Source: Georgenia yuyongxinii
GTDB lineage: Bacteria; Actinomycetota; Actinomycetes; Actinomycetales; Actinomycetaceae
Assembly: GCF_006352065.1 (NCBI RefSeq)
Contig: NZ_CP040915.1
Coordinates: 3,472,001 to 3,536,000, forward strand
Length of the DNA: 64,000 nucleotides
Direction of reading: 5' to 3'
Part shown: positions 19,201 to 37,143 of the stretch, piece by piece
Numbering within the stretch: the first letter of the stretch is position 1
How the letters are laid out: each line of letters starts with the position of its first letter
Notes under the pieces: generated by a model
What the model was told of the DNA's origin: nothing
The model's database searches: none
What the model saw: the letters and a program-made list of their open reading frames with translations, nothing else
Position numbers and translations under genes: made by a program

Positions 19201-19506
19201 TCAGCCGGCCACCTCGCCAAAGATGTCGATGGAGCCCTCGCGCAGCGTGACGATCGCGCGCTTGGTGTCCTTGCGCTTGCCGAGGCCGAACTTCGTCCGG
19301 CGGGACTTGCCCTGCCGGTTCGCGGTGTTCACCGAGGCGACCTTGACGTCGAAGATCTTCTCGATGGCGTTCTTGATCTCGGTCTTGTTCGAGCGGGGGT
19401 CCACCTCGAAGGTGTACTTGCCCTCGTCGATCAGGCCGTAGCTCTTCTCCGAGACGATCGGCTTGAAGATGATGTCGCGCGGGTTCTTGCCCGACTCGAT
19501 GCTCAC
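19201..19506 (-). CDS. rplW: Large ribosomal subunit protein L23
   Basis: L23 surrounds the tunnel exit and is the docking site for trigger factor and the signal recognition particle. The 101 residues read [40 protein letters not shown] and [18 protein letters not shown]. Its ATG overlaps the rplD stop codon by ATGA. Confidence 0.96.
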   Translation of the reverse strand: MSIESGKNPRDIIFKPIVSEKSYGLIDEGKYTFEVDPRSNKTEIKNAIEKIFDVKVASVNTANRQGKSRRTKFGLGKRKDTKRAIVTLREGSIDIFGEVAG

Positions 19507-20153
19507 TTGGTCTCCTCCTCGCCCGCCGGGCCACCCACGAAGGTGGCCAGCGCGCCGGCGGTGAACACGACGTCGTCGTGGACGAGGACGTCGTAGGTGT
19601 TCAGCTGGTCGACCCAGAGCAGGTGCACGCTGGGGACGTTGCGCAGGCTCAGCACCGACAGCTCGTCACTACGCTCGAGGACGACCAGCGCACTGCGCTC
19701 GGCGACGACGTTGCGCAGCGCGGTCAGCGCGGCCGAGGTCTTGGGGGTCTCCCCCTCGACCAGGGTGCTGACCACGTGCACGCGGCCGGCGCGGGCCCGG
19801 TCGGACAGGGCACCGCGCAGGGCGGCGGCCTTCATCTTCTTGGGGGTCCGCTGGCTGTAGTCACGCGGCTGCGGGCCGTGGACGACGCCACCGCCGGCGA
19901 ACTGCGGGGCGCGGGTCGAGCCCTGACGGGCGCGGCCGGTGCCCTTCTGCTTGTAAGGCTTCTTACCACCGCCGCGGACGTCGCCGCGGGTCTTGGTGGA
20001 GTGGGTGCCCTGGCGCGCCGCGGCGAGCTGGGCAACCACGACCTGGTGGATCAGCGGAACGTTCGTCTGGACGTCGAACATCTCCGCGGGCAGGTCGGCG
20101 GAGCCGGCCTTGTTGCCCGCGGCGTCGAGCACGTCGACGGTCTGCGTAGCCAT
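19503..20153 (-). CDS. rplD: Large ribosomal subunit protein L4
   Basis: L4 reaches into the exit tunnel near L22. The 216-residue product starts at ATG 20153 ([17 protein letters not shown]), and the extended loop [20 protein letters not shown] with [19 protein letters not shown] is intact. A longer open frame upstream overlaps rplC and is a shadow. It begins 5 bp after the rplC stop codon. Confidence 0.96.
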   Translation of the reverse strand: MATQTVDVLDAAGNKAGSADLPAEMFDVQTNVPLIHQVVVAQLAAARQGTHSTKTRGDVRGGGKKPYKQKGTGRARQGSTRAPQFAGGGVVHGPQPRDYSQRTPKKMKAAALRGALSDRARAGRVHVVSTLVEGETPKTSAALTALRNVVAERSALVVLERSDELSVLSLRNVPSVHLLWVDQLNTYDVLVHDDVVFTAGALATFVGGPAGEEETK

Positions 20154-20158
20154 GCGGG

Positions 20159-20827
20159 TCACGCCCCCTTCGCGGCGGTACGGACCACGACGATCCCGCC
20201 CTTGGGGCCGGGGACGGCGCCGGCGACGAGGAGGAGGCCCTTCTCGGCGTCGACAGCGTGGATCGTGAGGTTCTGGGTGGTCTGGCGGGCGTTGCCCATC
20301 CGGCCGGCCATGCGCTGACCGCGGAAGACGCGGCCGGGCGTGGAGGCGCCGCCGATGGAGCCCGGCTTGCGGTGGTTGCGGTGCGAGCCGTGGGAGGCCG
20401 AGACGCCGGCGAAGCCGTGACGCTTCATGACACCGGCGGTGCCCTTGCCCTTGGTCGTGCCGACCACGTCGATCTTCGCGCCGGCCTCGAAGGCGTCGGC
20501 GGAGATCTCCTGGCCGAGGTTGTACTCGGCCGCGTCGGCGGTGCGGATCTCGGCCACGTGGCGACGCGGCGTGACGCCGGCCTTGCTGAAGTGGCCCTTG
20601 AGCGGCTGGGTGACCTTGCGCGGGTCGATCTGGCCGAAGGCGAGCTGGACGGCGCTGTAGCCGTCCGTCTCCGGGGTGCGCACCAGCGTCACCACGTTCG
20701 TGCCCACCTGGACGACCGTGACGGGGATGAGGCGCCCGGCCTCGTCCCAGACCTGGGTCATGCCGAGCTTCGTGCCGAGCAGCGCCTTGACGGCGCGGGC
20801 GGCAGCCTGCTGGGAAGTCGTAGTCAT
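20159..20827 (-). CDS. rplC: Large ribosomal subunit protein L3
   Basis: L3 is an early 50S assembly protein reaching the peptidyl transferase centre. The 222-residue protein starts [18 protein letters not shown], then [20 protein letters not shown], and has the signature [20 protein letters not shown] in the long loop. The start at 20827 is 11 bp after the rpsJ stop codon. Confidence 0.97.
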   Translation of the reverse strand: MTTTSQQAAARAVKALLGTKLGMTQVWDEAGRLIPVTVVQVGTNVVTLVRTPETDGYSAVQLAFGQIDPRKVTQPLKGHFSKAGVTPRRHVAEIRTADAAEYNLGQEISADAFEAGAKIDVVGTTKGKGTAGVMKRHGFAGVSASHGSHRNHRKPGSIGGASTPGRVFRGQRMAGRMGNARQTTQNLTIHAVDAEKGLLLVAGAVPGPKGGIVVVRTAAKGA

Positions 20828-20838
20828 TGGTGGAGTCC

Positions 20839-21147
20839 TCAGAGCTTGATCTCGATGTTGACGTCCGCCGGCAGGTCGAGACGCATGAGCGAGTCGACTG
20901 CCTTCGGCGTCGGGTCGACGATGTCGATGAGCCGCTTGTGCGTGCGCATCTCGAAGTGCTCGCGGCTGTCCTTGTACTTGTGGGGCGAACGGATGACGAC
21001 GAAGACGTTCTTCTCCGTCGGCAGCGGCACCGGGCCCACGACCGTCGCACCAGCGCGAGTCACCGTGTCGACGATCTTGCGCGCCGAGCTGTCGATGACC
21101 TCGTGGTCGTAGGACTTGAGCCGGATGCGGATCTTCTGTCCCGCCAT
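20839..21147 (-). CDS. rpsJ: Small ribosomal subunit protein S10
   Basis: S10 is a head protein of the 30S subunit and also the NusE partner of NusB in antitermination. The 102-residue product starts [20 protein letters not shown] and ends [14 protein letters not shown]. It is the first gene of the S10 operon; a large non-coding region lies upstream. A frame extending to 21318 has no family similarity and is rejected. Confidence 0.97.
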   Translation of the reverse strand: MAGQKIRIRLKSYDHEVIDSSARKIVDTVTRAGATVVGPVPLPTEKNVFVVIRSPHKYKDSREHFEMRTHKRLIDIVDPTPKAVDSLMRLDLPADVNIEIKL

Positions 21148-21510
21148 GGCGTCGTCTAACCTCTCTCGTACCGCTACCTGTACCGACCCCCGCACTCGGG
21201 CGTGTCGCGTTTTCGCGTCGCGCTCCGACCGGGCACCCCGGCACGGGGCAGGTCGTTGTGATGCTTGTGGGAGCGGGTGGTGGCACCCGTTCCAGCAGTC
21301 GTGACGTCTGGGGCCCAACCCCAGGCAACCGGACTAGTCTGCCAGACCGATCAGCCGCTTGGCTAATCCGAACGGCGCCTCGCGGTGAGGTTCCGGTCAC
21401 GTCCCAGCAGGCCACGCTTGCGCGTGTCCGGCCCGCAACGTTATCAGTTCGGGGCCCTCCCCCGCGAGTCCGCTTGACGCGCAGCGACTGTGACTCCCCT
21501 TACCCCCCAC
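21148..21510 (-). other. S10 operon leader and promoter region
   Basis: No gene is seen in this 363-bp stretch. It must carry the promoter and 5' leader of the rpsJ operon on the minus strand. Weak -10-like boxes (for example CAGACT near 21334-21339, TAACGT near 21439-21444) lack convincing partners at -35, so I do not assign a promoter. A GGGGTTGGGCCCC inverted stretch near 21311-21322 could form a leader hairpin. Confidence 0.4.
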
Positions 21511-21945
21511 GAGATGTCATCTGCTCGGTGAGATGTCATTTCCCTTCGCTGTCGGCCGCTTAGGCGGCCGCCGGCTCGACCGTGCGGGCCGGCTCGACCG
21601 TGCGGGCCAGGCTTGCCCCTGCAGCCCCGGGCTGGCGTCGGCGCTCGACGCGGCTACACGTGCCTGGCCGTACCGCCGCAGCGCCGATCGCGCGCACCCG
21701 GTTGCCACGGCGCCGACCCACCGGTCGAGGATCGCCGCGGCACACGACGCACGCGCATCCCTCCTGGTAGCCAGGTGCGGCGTCTCTGAACCGCAACAAC
21801 GTCGCACTCAGTACGCTCGGGCGGCGCGCCGAGAGACGAGTCTGACGCGCTTGCGGTCAGCATCGACCCTCCTCGGCGACACGTCGCACGGTTCGACGTA
21901 GCACCTGGAGGAACTGCTGACATCTCACGGAGAAAATGACATCTC
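21511..21945. mobile_element. Non-autonomous element (MITE-like) or insertion-sequence relic
   Basis: A 435-bp non-coding block is bounded by inverted repeats. The left end has GAGATGTCAT at 21511 and 21530; the right end has the reverse complement (CTGACATCTC at 21917, ATGACATCTC at 21936). In both ends the copies are 19 bp apart, and the bases between them are also similar (CTGCTCG against the complement TTTCTCC), giving inverted ends of roughly 30 bp. No transposase frame lies inside. Clear target-site duplications are not seen. The arrangement resembles transposase-binding ends of actinobacterial insertion sequences; assignment to a family such as IS481 is inference. Confidence 0.55.
21571..21606. 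repeat. 18-bp perfect tandem repeat
   Basis: CCGGCTCGACCGTGCGGG occurs twice head to tail inside the non-coding element. No coding role is visible. Confidence 0.9.
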
Positions 21946-22008
21946 ACGGGCGAAGAGGGGGCGAGTGAAGGGGGTGGGCGAGCGGGTGGGCACGTGGGAC
22001 TGGGCACG

Positions 22009-22048
22009 ACGAGGGCCCGGCAGCCAAGAACGGCTGCCGGGCCCTCGT
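22009..22048 (-). terminator. Strong hairpin after tuf
   Basis: A perfect 17-bp stem (ACGAGGGCCCGGCAGCC and its complement, 6-nt loop) lies 34 bp past the tuf stop codon. It is the most stable kind of hairpin in the window and is the likely terminator of the str operon, though no long T-run follows on the minus strand. Confidence 0.8.
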
Positions 22049-22082
22049 AGGTCCTGCGATGCCGGGCAGTGCCCGGCGATCA

Positions 22083-23276
22083 TCACTCGATGATCTTGGT
22101 GACTCGGCCCGAGCCAACGGTGCGGCCACCCTCACGGATGGCGAAGCCGAGGCCCTCCTCCATGGCGATGGGCTGGATCAGCTCGACCGTCATGTCGGTG
22201 TTGTCGCCGGGCATGACCATCTCGGTGCCCTCCGGCAGCGTGATGACGCCGGTGACGTCCGTGGTGCGGAAGTAGAACTGCGGGCGGTAGTTCGAGTAGA
22301 ACGGGTTGTGACGCCCGCCCTCGTCCTTGGCGAGGATGTAGACCGCGCCCTCGAACCTGGTGTGCGGGGTGATCGAGCCCGGCTTGCAGACGACCTGGCC
22401 GCGCTCGACGTCCTCACGCTTGGTGCCGCGGAGCAGCAGCCCGACGTTCTCGCCGGCGTCCGCGGTGTCGAGCAGCTTACGGAACATCTCGATGCCGGTG
22501 ACGATCGTCTTCTGCTTCTCGGGGTGGATGCCGACGATCTCCACCTCCTCGTTGACCTTGAGCTGACCGCGCTCGACACGACCGGTGACGACGGTGCCAC
22601 GACCGGTGATCGTGAAGACGTCCTCGATCGGCATGAGGAAGGGCTTGTCGATGTCGCGGACCGGGTCCGGCACGTTCTCGTCCACGGCCTCCATGAGGTC
22701 CTCGACGGACTTGACCCACTGGGGGTCGCCCTCGAGCGCCTTCAGGGCGGACACGCGCACGACCGGCGCGTCGTCGCCGGGGAAGCCCTGCGCGGACAGC
22801 AGCTCGCGGACCTCCATCTCGACGAGCTCGAGGATTTCCTCGTCCTCGACCATGTCGGACTTGTTCAGCGCCACCAGGAGGTAGGGCACACCGACCTGAC
22901 GGGCGAGCAGCACGTGCTCGCGGGTCTGGGCCATGGGACCGTCGGTCGCGGCGACCACCAGGATCGCGCCGTCCATCTGGGCGGCACCGGTGATCATGTT
23001 CTTGATGTAGTCGGCGTGACCCGGGGCGTCCACGTGAGCGTAGTGACGCTTCTCGGTCTGGTACTCGACGTGCGAGACGTTGATCGTGATACCGCGCTGA
23101 CGCTCCTCGGGAGCGTTGTCCACCTGGTCGAACGGCGTGAAGCTGTTCAGGTCCGGGTACTTGTCGGCCAGCACCTTGGTGATGGCCGCCGTCAGCGTCG
23201 TCTTGCCGTGGTCGACGTGACCGATGGTGCCGATGTTGACGTGCGGCTTGGTCCGCTCGAACTTGGCCTTCGCCAC
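22083..23276 (-). CDS. tuf: Elongation factor Tu
   Basis: EF-Tu brings aminoacyl-tRNA to the ribosome as a GTP complex. The 397-residue protein has the G1 loop [10 protein letters not shown], switch [11 protein letters not shown], and NKSD for guanine recognition, then domains II and III ending [10 protein letters not shown]. The start is a GTG at 23276 ([15 protein letters not shown] follows) with AGGAGG upstream. It is last in the rpsL-rpsG-fusA-tuf operon, 123 bp after fusA, and may have an additional promoter in that gap. Confidence 0.98.
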   Translation of the reverse strand: MAKAKFERTKPHVNIGTIGHVDHGKTTLTAAITKVLADKYPDLNSFTPFDQVDNAPEERQRGITINVSHVEYQTEKRHYAHVDAPGHADYIKNMITGAAQMDGAILVVAATDGPMAQTREHVLLARQVGVPYLLVALNKSDMVEDEEILELVEMEVRELLSAQGFPGDDAPVVRVSALKALEGDPQWVKSVEDLMEAVDENVPDPVRDIDKPFLMPIEDVFTITGRGTVVTGRVERGQLKVNEEVEIVGIHPEKQKTIVTGIEMFRKLLDTADAGENVGLLLRGTKREDVERGQVVCKPGSITPHTRFEGAVYILAKDEGGRHNPFYSNYRPQFYFRTTDVTGVITLPEGTEMVMPGDNTDMTVELIQPIAMEEGLGFAIREGGRTVGSGRVTKIIE

Positions 23277-23352
23277 TGGGGTCCTCCTGGGACTCGGGTA
23301 GTTGTCTCTCAGCTCTGGCAGGTGCGGGGTTGCTCCCGCCGGGGCGGTTGGG

Positions 23353-23358
23353 ATCCTA
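23353..23358 (-). promoter_or_regulatory. Possible internal tuf promoter (-10 box)
   Basis: TAGGAT on the minus strand lies in the fusA-tuf gap, 77 bp before the tuf GTG. A weak -35-like CTGCAA lies 19 bp upstream of it. A separate tuf promoter is common in bacteria, but this assignment is tentative. Confidence 0.3.
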
Positions 23359-23399
23359 CGGGTCGGTTATGGATTACTTGCAGGGTCGACCTGTGGGAC

Positions 23400-25502
<2,103 letters not shown>

Positions 25503-25578
25503 GTGAGGCTCTCTTCGGTCGTGTCGGTACGTAAGGACATGGCGCGGCCACCGGGGTGGGGCGGCCGCGCGGGCCCTG

Positions 25579-26049
25579 CTACCAGCGGTAGTGGGCGAAG
25601 GCCTTGTTGGACTCGGCCATCTTGTGGGTGTCCTCGCGACGCTTCACCGCGGCACCCAGGCCGTTGGACGCGTCGAGGATCTCGTTCATGAGGCGCTCGG
25701 TCATGGTCTTCTCGCGCCGCGCCCGGGAGTAGCTGACCAGCCAGCGCAGGGCCAGCTGGGTCTGCCGCGGGATGCGGACCTCGATCGGGACCTGGTAGGT
25801 GGCGCCACCGACACGGCGGGAGCGGACCTCGAGGGCCGGCTTGATGTTCTCCAGCGCGCGCTTGAGGACGACGGCGGGGTCGCCCTGCGTCTTGTCGCGG
25901 ACACCCTCGAGGGCGCCGTACACGATCCGCTCGGCGGTGGACTTCTTGCCGTCGAGCAGCACGCGGTTGACCAGCTGGGTGACGACCTGCGAGCCGTAGA
26001 CCGGGTCGACGGCGAGCGGGCGCTGCGGTGCGGGGCCCTTACGAGGCAT
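25579..26049 (-). CDS. rpsG: Small ribosomal subunit protein S7
   Basis: S7 starts assembly of the 30S head and lies at the E site. The 156-residue protein starts [20 protein letters not shown] and includes [19 protein letters not shown] and the C-terminal [11 protein letters not shown]. Its ATG at 26049 overlaps the rpsL stop codon (TAATG). A longer open frame upstream is the shadow of rpsL. Confidence 0.97.
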   Translation of the reverse strand: MPRKGPAPQRPLAVDPVYGSQVVTQLVNRVLLDGKKSTAERIVYGALEGVRDKTQGDPAVVLKRALENIKPALEVRSRRVGGATYQVPIEVRIPRQTQLALRWLVSYSRARREKTMTERLMNEILDASNGLGAAVKRREDTHKMAESNKAFAHYRW

Positions 26050-26423
26050 TACTTCTTCTCCTTCTTCGCGCCGTAGCGGCTGCGGGCCTGCTGGCGGCCA
26101 CGAACACCCTGGGTGTCGAGCGCGCCGCGGACGATCTTGTAACGGACACCAGGCAGGTCCTTCACACGACCGCCACGCACGAGCACGATCGAGTGCTCCT
26201 GAAGGTTGTGGCCGACGCCCGGGATGTACGCGGTGACCTCGATGCCGCTGGACAGCCGCACACGGGCGACCTTGCGAAGCGCCGAGTTCGGCTTCTTCGG
26301 GGTCGTGGTGTACACGCGGGTGCACACACCACGACGCTGGGGGCTGCCCTTGAGGGCGGGCGTCTTGGAGGTCCCGACCTTGCGGCTGCGGCCCTTGCGG
26401 ACCAGCTGCTGAATCGTAGGCAC
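26049..26423 (-). CDS. rpsL: Small ribosomal subunit protein S12
   Basis: S12 sits at the decoding centre and governs accuracy. The 124-residue product begins at GTG 26423 ([14 protein letters not shown] follows), with GGAG 8 nt upstream. The two lysines where streptomycin resistance usually arises are wild-type: [10 protein letters not shown] and [12 protein letters not shown]. First gene of the str operon; a good promoter lies 300 bp upstream. Confidence 0.97.
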   Translation of the reverse strand: MPTIQQLVRKGRSRKVGTSKTPALKGSPQRRGVCTRVYTTTPKKPNSALRKVARVRLSSGIEVTAYIPGVGHNLQEHSIVLVRGGRVKDLPGVRYKIVRGALDTQGVRGRQQARSRYGAKKEKK

Positions 26424-26719
26424 TACATCTCCGTCTCGAAGTACTTGCTGTGTCGATGTTTCTGCTCGCCCGACCATGGGGGTCGACCGGCTCGGGCACG
26501 GCGTAACGGCCCGTCCAGGCTCGCTCCCCTGCCCCCGTTGTCGGGCGTGTCGACCAGCAACGGGCACTCCGGGTCTGCCACCTTAGAAGGGGACGGACGC
26601 CGGTTCACCCAGCTGGCGCGGACGCCTGCATTGCTCCGCTCGGGGTGCGGCCAGGATGTCGCTTCCAGCCACGTGAGAGGCGCACACACGAGAGCCCGAT
26701 GTCGCGGGCACCGCCGACC

Positions 26720-26749
26720 AGAATACTCTGCGCCGCTTAACGGCGTCAA
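26720..26749 (-). promoter_or_regulatory. Promoter of the rpsL-rpsG-fusA-tuf operon
   Basis: TTGACG (26744-26749) and TATTCT (26720-26725) on the minus strand are separated by 18 bp, a good housekeeping-sigma promoter. It lies in the 426-bp gap between rpoC and rpsL, leaving a leader of roughly 290 nt before the rpsL GTG. The rest of the gap shows no gene. Confidence 0.75.
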
Positions 26750-26849
26750 AGCGTGGGACCTGTCCGGCACGTGGTCTGCGCCACGGGCGTGCCGCCCGCC
26801 GGTGGTAACCGGCCCGACGGCGGAGCGGTCACCGCTTCCGCGACGCACC

Positions 26850-26880
26850 GCGGCGGGGCCGGGTGACCCGGCCCCGCCGC
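26850..26880 (-). terminator. Strong hairpin after rpoC
   Basis: A perfect GC stem (GCGGCGGGGCCGGGT against ACCCGGCCCCGCCGC, one unpaired base) begins 9 bp past the rpoC stop codon. Likely terminator of the rplJ-rplL-rpoB-rpoC operon; no T-run follows. Confidence 0.75.
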
Positions 26881-26889
26881 AGGGGTACG

Positions 26890-30777
<3,888 letters not shown>

Positions 30778-30844
30778 GGGTTCCTACTTCCTCCGGTAGA
30801 ACACCGTGTACAGCATTAGTGGGGCGCCGAGGGCCGTCGGTGCC

Positions 30845-30890
30845 GCCGGCGTCGGGGGAGCGTGTTCCGTGCACTCCCCCGGACGCCGGC
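30845..30890 (-). other. Long hairpin in the rpoB-rpoC gap
   Basis: GCCGGCGTC-GGGGGAG pairs with CTCCCC-GACGCCGGC across a 13-nt loop. It fills much of the 130-bp gap between rpoB and rpoC. It may be a processing site or a partial attenuator that sets the beta to beta' ratio. Confidence 0.55.
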
Positions 30891-30907
30891 AGCGGGCCCG
30901 GGGAGCC

Positions 30908-34417
<3,510 letters not shown>

Positions 34418-34423
34418 AGGGGG

Positions 34424-34429
34424 TCCTTC
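34424..34429 (-). promoter_or_regulatory. Ribosome binding site fixing the rpoB TTG start
   Basis: GAAGGA on the minus strand, 6 nt upstream of TTG 34417. No ATG or GTG in frame near here has a comparable site. Confidence 0.65.
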
Positions 34430-34511
34430 CCTGCGAATGGGTTGCACACAGCGCCGACCACCTGGGGCGGGTGGCGAGCCTGGCGACAGGCATGAGTCAG
34501 CGCAAAGCGAC

Positions 34512-34542
34512 AGCATAGCCGGTGGACGTGTGCGCGTCCACC
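34512..34542 (-). promoter_or_regulatory. Probable rpoB promoter with embedded inverted repeat
   Basis: On the minus strand TGGACG (34535-34540) and TATGCT (34512-34517) are 17 bp apart, a fair promoter about 95 bp before the rpoB start and beyond the rplL hairpin. A perfect inverted repeat GGTGGACG-N6-CGTCCACC (34521-34542) covers the -35 box and most of the spacer, as an operator would. Confidence 0.55.
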
Positions 34543-34580
34543 TGCTGGGGTCCGACGGCGGCGCCCGCCGAGCGTGATAG

Positions 34581-34624
34581 AGGACGAGGCCCGCACCGTT
34601 CTATGTCGGTGCGGGCCTCGTCCT
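34581..34624 (-). terminator. Hairpin between rplL and rpoB
   Basis: A perfect 17-bp stem (AGGACGAGGCCCGCACC and its complement, 10-nt loop) lies 49 bp past the rplL stop codon. Partial termination here is the usual means of making more L7/L12 than polymerase; the sequence supports the hairpin, the role is inferred. Confidence 0.7.
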
Positions 34625-34672
34625 TGAGCCGGCTCTACGCCACGACGGGCGCGGCGTCGGGGCCGGCGGGGG

Positions 34673-35062
34673 TCACTTGAGGGTGACGGTGGCGCCGGCG
34701 CTCTCGAGCTGCTCCTTGGCCTTGTCCGCGGCCTCCTTGGCAACGCCCTCGAGGACGGCCTTGGGGGCGCCGTCGACGAGGTCCTTGGCCTCCTTCAGGC
34801 CGAGGGAGGTCAGGGCGCGCACCTCCTTGATGACCTGGATCTTCTTGTCGCCGACCGACTCGAGGACGACGTCGAACTCGGACTTCTCCTCGACCTCCTC
34901 GGCGGCGCCACCACCGGCCGGCGCGCCGGCAGCGGCCACGGCGACGGGGGCGGCGGCGGTGACCTCGAAGGTCTCCTCGAACTGCTTCACGAACTCCGAG
35001 AGCTCGATGAGCGTGAGCTCCTTGAAAGCCTCGATGAGCTCGTCGGTGCTGAGCTTCGCCAT
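34673..35062 (-). CDS. rplL: Large ribosomal subunit protein L7/L12
   Basis: L7/L12 is the multi-copy stalk protein that recruits GTPase factors. The 129 residues comprise the dimerising N-terminal domain ([20 protein letters not shown]), an Ala/Pro/Gly hinge ([17 protein letters not shown]), and the C-terminal factor-binding domain ([20 protein letters not shown]). It lies 72 bp downstream of rplJ. Confidence 0.97.
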   Translation of the reverse strand: MAKLSTDELIEAFKELTLIELSEFVKQFEETFEVTAAAPVAVAAAGAPAGGGAAEEVEEKSEFDVVLESVGDKKIQVIKEVRALTSLGLKEAKDLVDGAPKAVLEGVAKEAADKAKEQLESAGATVTLK

Positions 35063-35134
35063 GGTTGGCGTTCCTTCCTGGTTGTCCTGCTACGCGAGCA
35101 GAGGGTGGGGTGGTGCGTGCCGGTGCCCGATGGC

Positions 35135-35656
35135 TCAGGCGTCGGCGGCCTGCTTCTCGCGCAGGGCCTCGATGGTGCGGACGGCCTTGGTGGCCGGCGC
35201 GGTGAAGAGGTAGGCGGCCTGGAACAGGGCCGCCTTGAACGCGCCGGCTGCCTTGCCCAGCAGCACGTCGCGGGACTCGAGCTCGGCGAGCGTGGTGATG
35301 TCCGCGGCGGAGAGCTTGCGGCCCTCCAGGACACCACCCTTGATCACGAGCTGGGGGTTCGCCTTGGCGAAGTCACGCAGCGACTTGGCCGCCTCGACCG
35401 GCTCACCGGTCACGAAGGCGATCGCCGTCGGGCCGGAGAGGTCGCCGTCGAGCACGTCGATGCCGGCCTCCTTCGCCGCGATGGCCGTCAGCGTGTTCTT
35501 CACCACGGCGTAGCTAGCGGTACCGGCGAGCGAGCGGCGCAGCTGCTTGAGCTGGGCGACGCTGAGCCCGCGGTACTCGGTCAGCACGACGGCGCTCGAC
35601 CCACGGAACTGCTCCGTGAGCTCGGCAACCGCTGCCGCCTTGTCAGGCCTCGCCAT
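35135..35656 (-). CDS. rplJ: Large ribosomal subunit protein L10
   Basis: L10 anchors the L7/L12 stalk on 23S rRNA and with L12 represses its own mRNA in many bacteria. The product is 173 residues from ATG 35656 ([20 protein letters not shown]), with [19 protein letters not shown] and [12 protein letters not shown]. The C-terminal helix is rich in Ala and Lys as expected. Its usual upstream neighbour rplA is 15 kb away, beyond the pilus island, so it needs its own promoter. Confidence 0.96.
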   Translation of the reverse strand: MARPDKAAAVAELTEQFRGSSAVVLTEYRGLSVAQLKQLRRSLAGTASYAVVKNTLTAIAAKEAGIDVLDGDLSGPTAIAFVTGEPVEAAKSLRDFAKANPQLVIKGGVLEGRKLSAADITTLAELESRDVLLGKAAGAFKAALFQAAYLFTAPATKAVRTIEALREKQAADA

Positions 35657-35705
35657 GGCCCTCCTTCCGGTAATGCCGCACGGTCGGTGGGCCCGGGACG
35701 AGGAA

Positions 35706-35735
35706 GAGCCCCGTGCACAGGAAGGCACGGGGCTC
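35706..35735 (-). promoter_or_regulatory. rplJ leader hairpin (L10 leader-like)
   Basis: A perfect 11-bp stem (GAGCCCCGTGC/GCACGGGGCTC, 8-nt loop) lies in the untranslated leader 50 bp before rplJ and is followed on the minus strand by TTCCTCG. It is placed as the L10-L12 autoregulatory leader is in other bacteria; binding is inferred. Confidence 0.5.
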
Positions 35736-35842
35736 GCACGCCACGAGGGCTGGGGAACTCGCATCTCACCTGCGCTGGCTCCGCGTTCGCGGACTTGGCC
35801 CCGTCTGGTGGACGGGCGACCGGCGGTCTTTGGCAGTTGTCG

Positions 35843-35872
35843 AGGCTACCGGAGCGGCGGCGGCCGGAGCAA
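35843..35872 (-). promoter_or_regulatory. Candidate rplJ promoter
   Basis: TTGCTC (35867-35872) and TAGCCT (35843-35848) on the minus strand, 18 bp apart, about 190 bp before the rplJ start and upstream of the leader hairpin. Moderate match only. Confidence 0.45.
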
Positions 35873-35936
35873 GCGGGCGACGGCGGAGCGGGCGTGACGT
35901 GTACCACGTGCCAGCTCCCACGTGCCACGGCGCGCG

Positions 35937-36422
35937 TCAGCGCGTGGCGTCCTCGTGGTCCAGGCGGCGCAGGTAGACGTTGTCCGCGCGGCTCGGTGCG
36001 CCGGGCGCCACGAACAGCACGCCCATCAGGGCTCCGAGGACCCAGGTGGCGAGGTTCGTCACGGTGCCCCACGTGAGCACCGCGCCGTTTCCCCCGCCCA
36101 GCAGCGACAGCGGTGTCAGGAGCACCCAGGTGCCCAGCCCGAAGAGGGCCGCGAGCCGGGCCGCCTCGCTGCGGTCGGTGAGCCCGTGGCGCTGGCGCAC
36201 GAGGACCAGACCGATGACGCCCACGACGGCCATGCGGATCACCTCGAGTGCGAGGAGGGGGGTGACCCACCCGGGACGGCCGGCCCCCAGGTGCAGGCTC
36301 AGCGTGGGTGAGGCCAGGACCATCCAGGCGAGGGCGATGTTCGTCACGGCGCCCATCGCGCTGGTCAGGGCGACCTCGCGCCAGCGGCCCGGGCCGGCGG
36401 TGCGCACGCGGGAGCGGCTCAT
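35937..36422 (-). CDS. Small membrane protein, end of the pilus island
   Basis: A 161-residue protein I do not recognise. About four hydrophobic segments are visible (roughly residues 20-40, 50-75, 90-110 and 118-138), with positively charged loops, so it is an integral membrane protein. The start at 36422 is used because the ATG overlaps the stop codon of the lipoprotein gene (ATGA); an open frame extending to 36623 is a shadow. It is the last gene of the long minus-strand series that includes the Tad cluster. Function unknown; a role in the pilus system is only suggested by coupling. Confidence 0.7.
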   Translation of the reverse strand: MSRSRVRTAGPGRWREVALTSAMGAVTNIALAWMVLASPTLSLHLGAGRPGWVTPLLALEVIRMAVVGVIGLVLVRQRHGLTDRSEAARLAALFGLGTWVLLTPLSLLGGGNGAVLTWGTVTNLATWVLGALMGVLFVAPGAPSRADNVYLRRLDHEDATR

Positions 36423-37051
36423 CCCAGCGTCGCGCTCAGCACGGCGTCCTCGGCCGCGGAGCCGTCGAGCTCGCCCTCGGGTGCCACGGCCATGACGGTG
36501 TAGGTGCGCCCCTGCTCGTCGGCGAGCCAGAGCTGGAGGACGTCGTTGGTGTGCGTGCCACCGCCGTCCTCCTCGACCGACTGCGACCAGGTCAGGGCCA
36601 CGGCCTCGGCGGCCCCGGGCCACTTCTCGGCGGAGCGGTGGATGTCGCTGTTGATCCCCGCCCCCTCAAGGAGCTGCTGCTGGAAGTAGGTCTCCTCGGT
36701 GAGCCCGCGGCCGAGGTCACCTTCCTGGACCTGCAGCGCGGGCAGCCCGGAGGCGGCGTCACCGCCCGGCAGCCGGTAGACGGCGGTGGTCATGCCCTTG
36801 TCGGTGGTGGGGGCCTCCTCGCTGGTGCCGTCCGGCACGGTGAGGGTGAGGCCGTCCACCGGGCTGACCTCGCGGCCCGCGGCGTCGGAAGGCACCAGAC
36901 CGAGCGGTGCGTCGGTGGGCGTCATGTCGCCGGCCTCCTGGCTCGTCGTGGCCCCGGCCGCGTCGTCGGCGCCCTCGCCGTCCTGCCCGGCGCACCCGGC
37001 CAGGGCGAGCACGATCAGCGGGACGACGGCAAGGCTGCGCAGACTTCTCAT
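36419..37051 (-). CDS. Lipoprotein, pilus island
   Basis: A 210-residue predicted lipoprotein: a short basic start (MRSLRS), a hydrophobic stretch and the lipobox LAGC at about residues 18-21, so it would be attached to the outer face of the membrane. The rest is acidic, with a disordered TTSQEAGDM region and then a folded part. No known domain is recognised. AAAGGA lies ahead of the ATG at 37051. It follows the large prepilin-like gene by 68 bp, a gap that includes an imperfect 27-bp duplication, and overlaps the membrane protein gene by 4 nt. Confidence 0.75.
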   Translation of the reverse strand: MRSLRSLAVVPLIVLALAGCAGQDGEGADDAAGATTSQEAGDMTPTDAPLGLVPSDAAGREVSPVDGLTLTVPDGTSEEAPTTDKGMTTAVYRLPGGDAASGLPALQVQEGDLGRGLTEETYFQQQLLEGAGINSDIHRSAEKWPGAAEAVALTWSQSVEEDGGGTHTNDVLQLWLADEQGRTYTVMAVAPEGELDGSAAEDAVLSATLG

Positions 37052-37089
37052 GTGGGGGTCCTTTCGGGGGTGCGGCGGACTACGGCGGG

Positions 37090-37143
37090 CGGTCACGAGG
37101 GGCAGCTCACCCACGGCGGTCACGAGTGACAGCTCACCCACGG
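37090..37143. repeat. 27-bp tandem duplication across a stop codon
   Basis: Two head-to-tail 27-bp units (37090-37116 and 37117-37143) differ at two positions. The second contains the last codons and stop (TGA) of the prepilin-like gene; the first is an in-frame copy just past it with its own TGA. The product's end is therefore duplicated but not translated. Confidence 0.9.
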
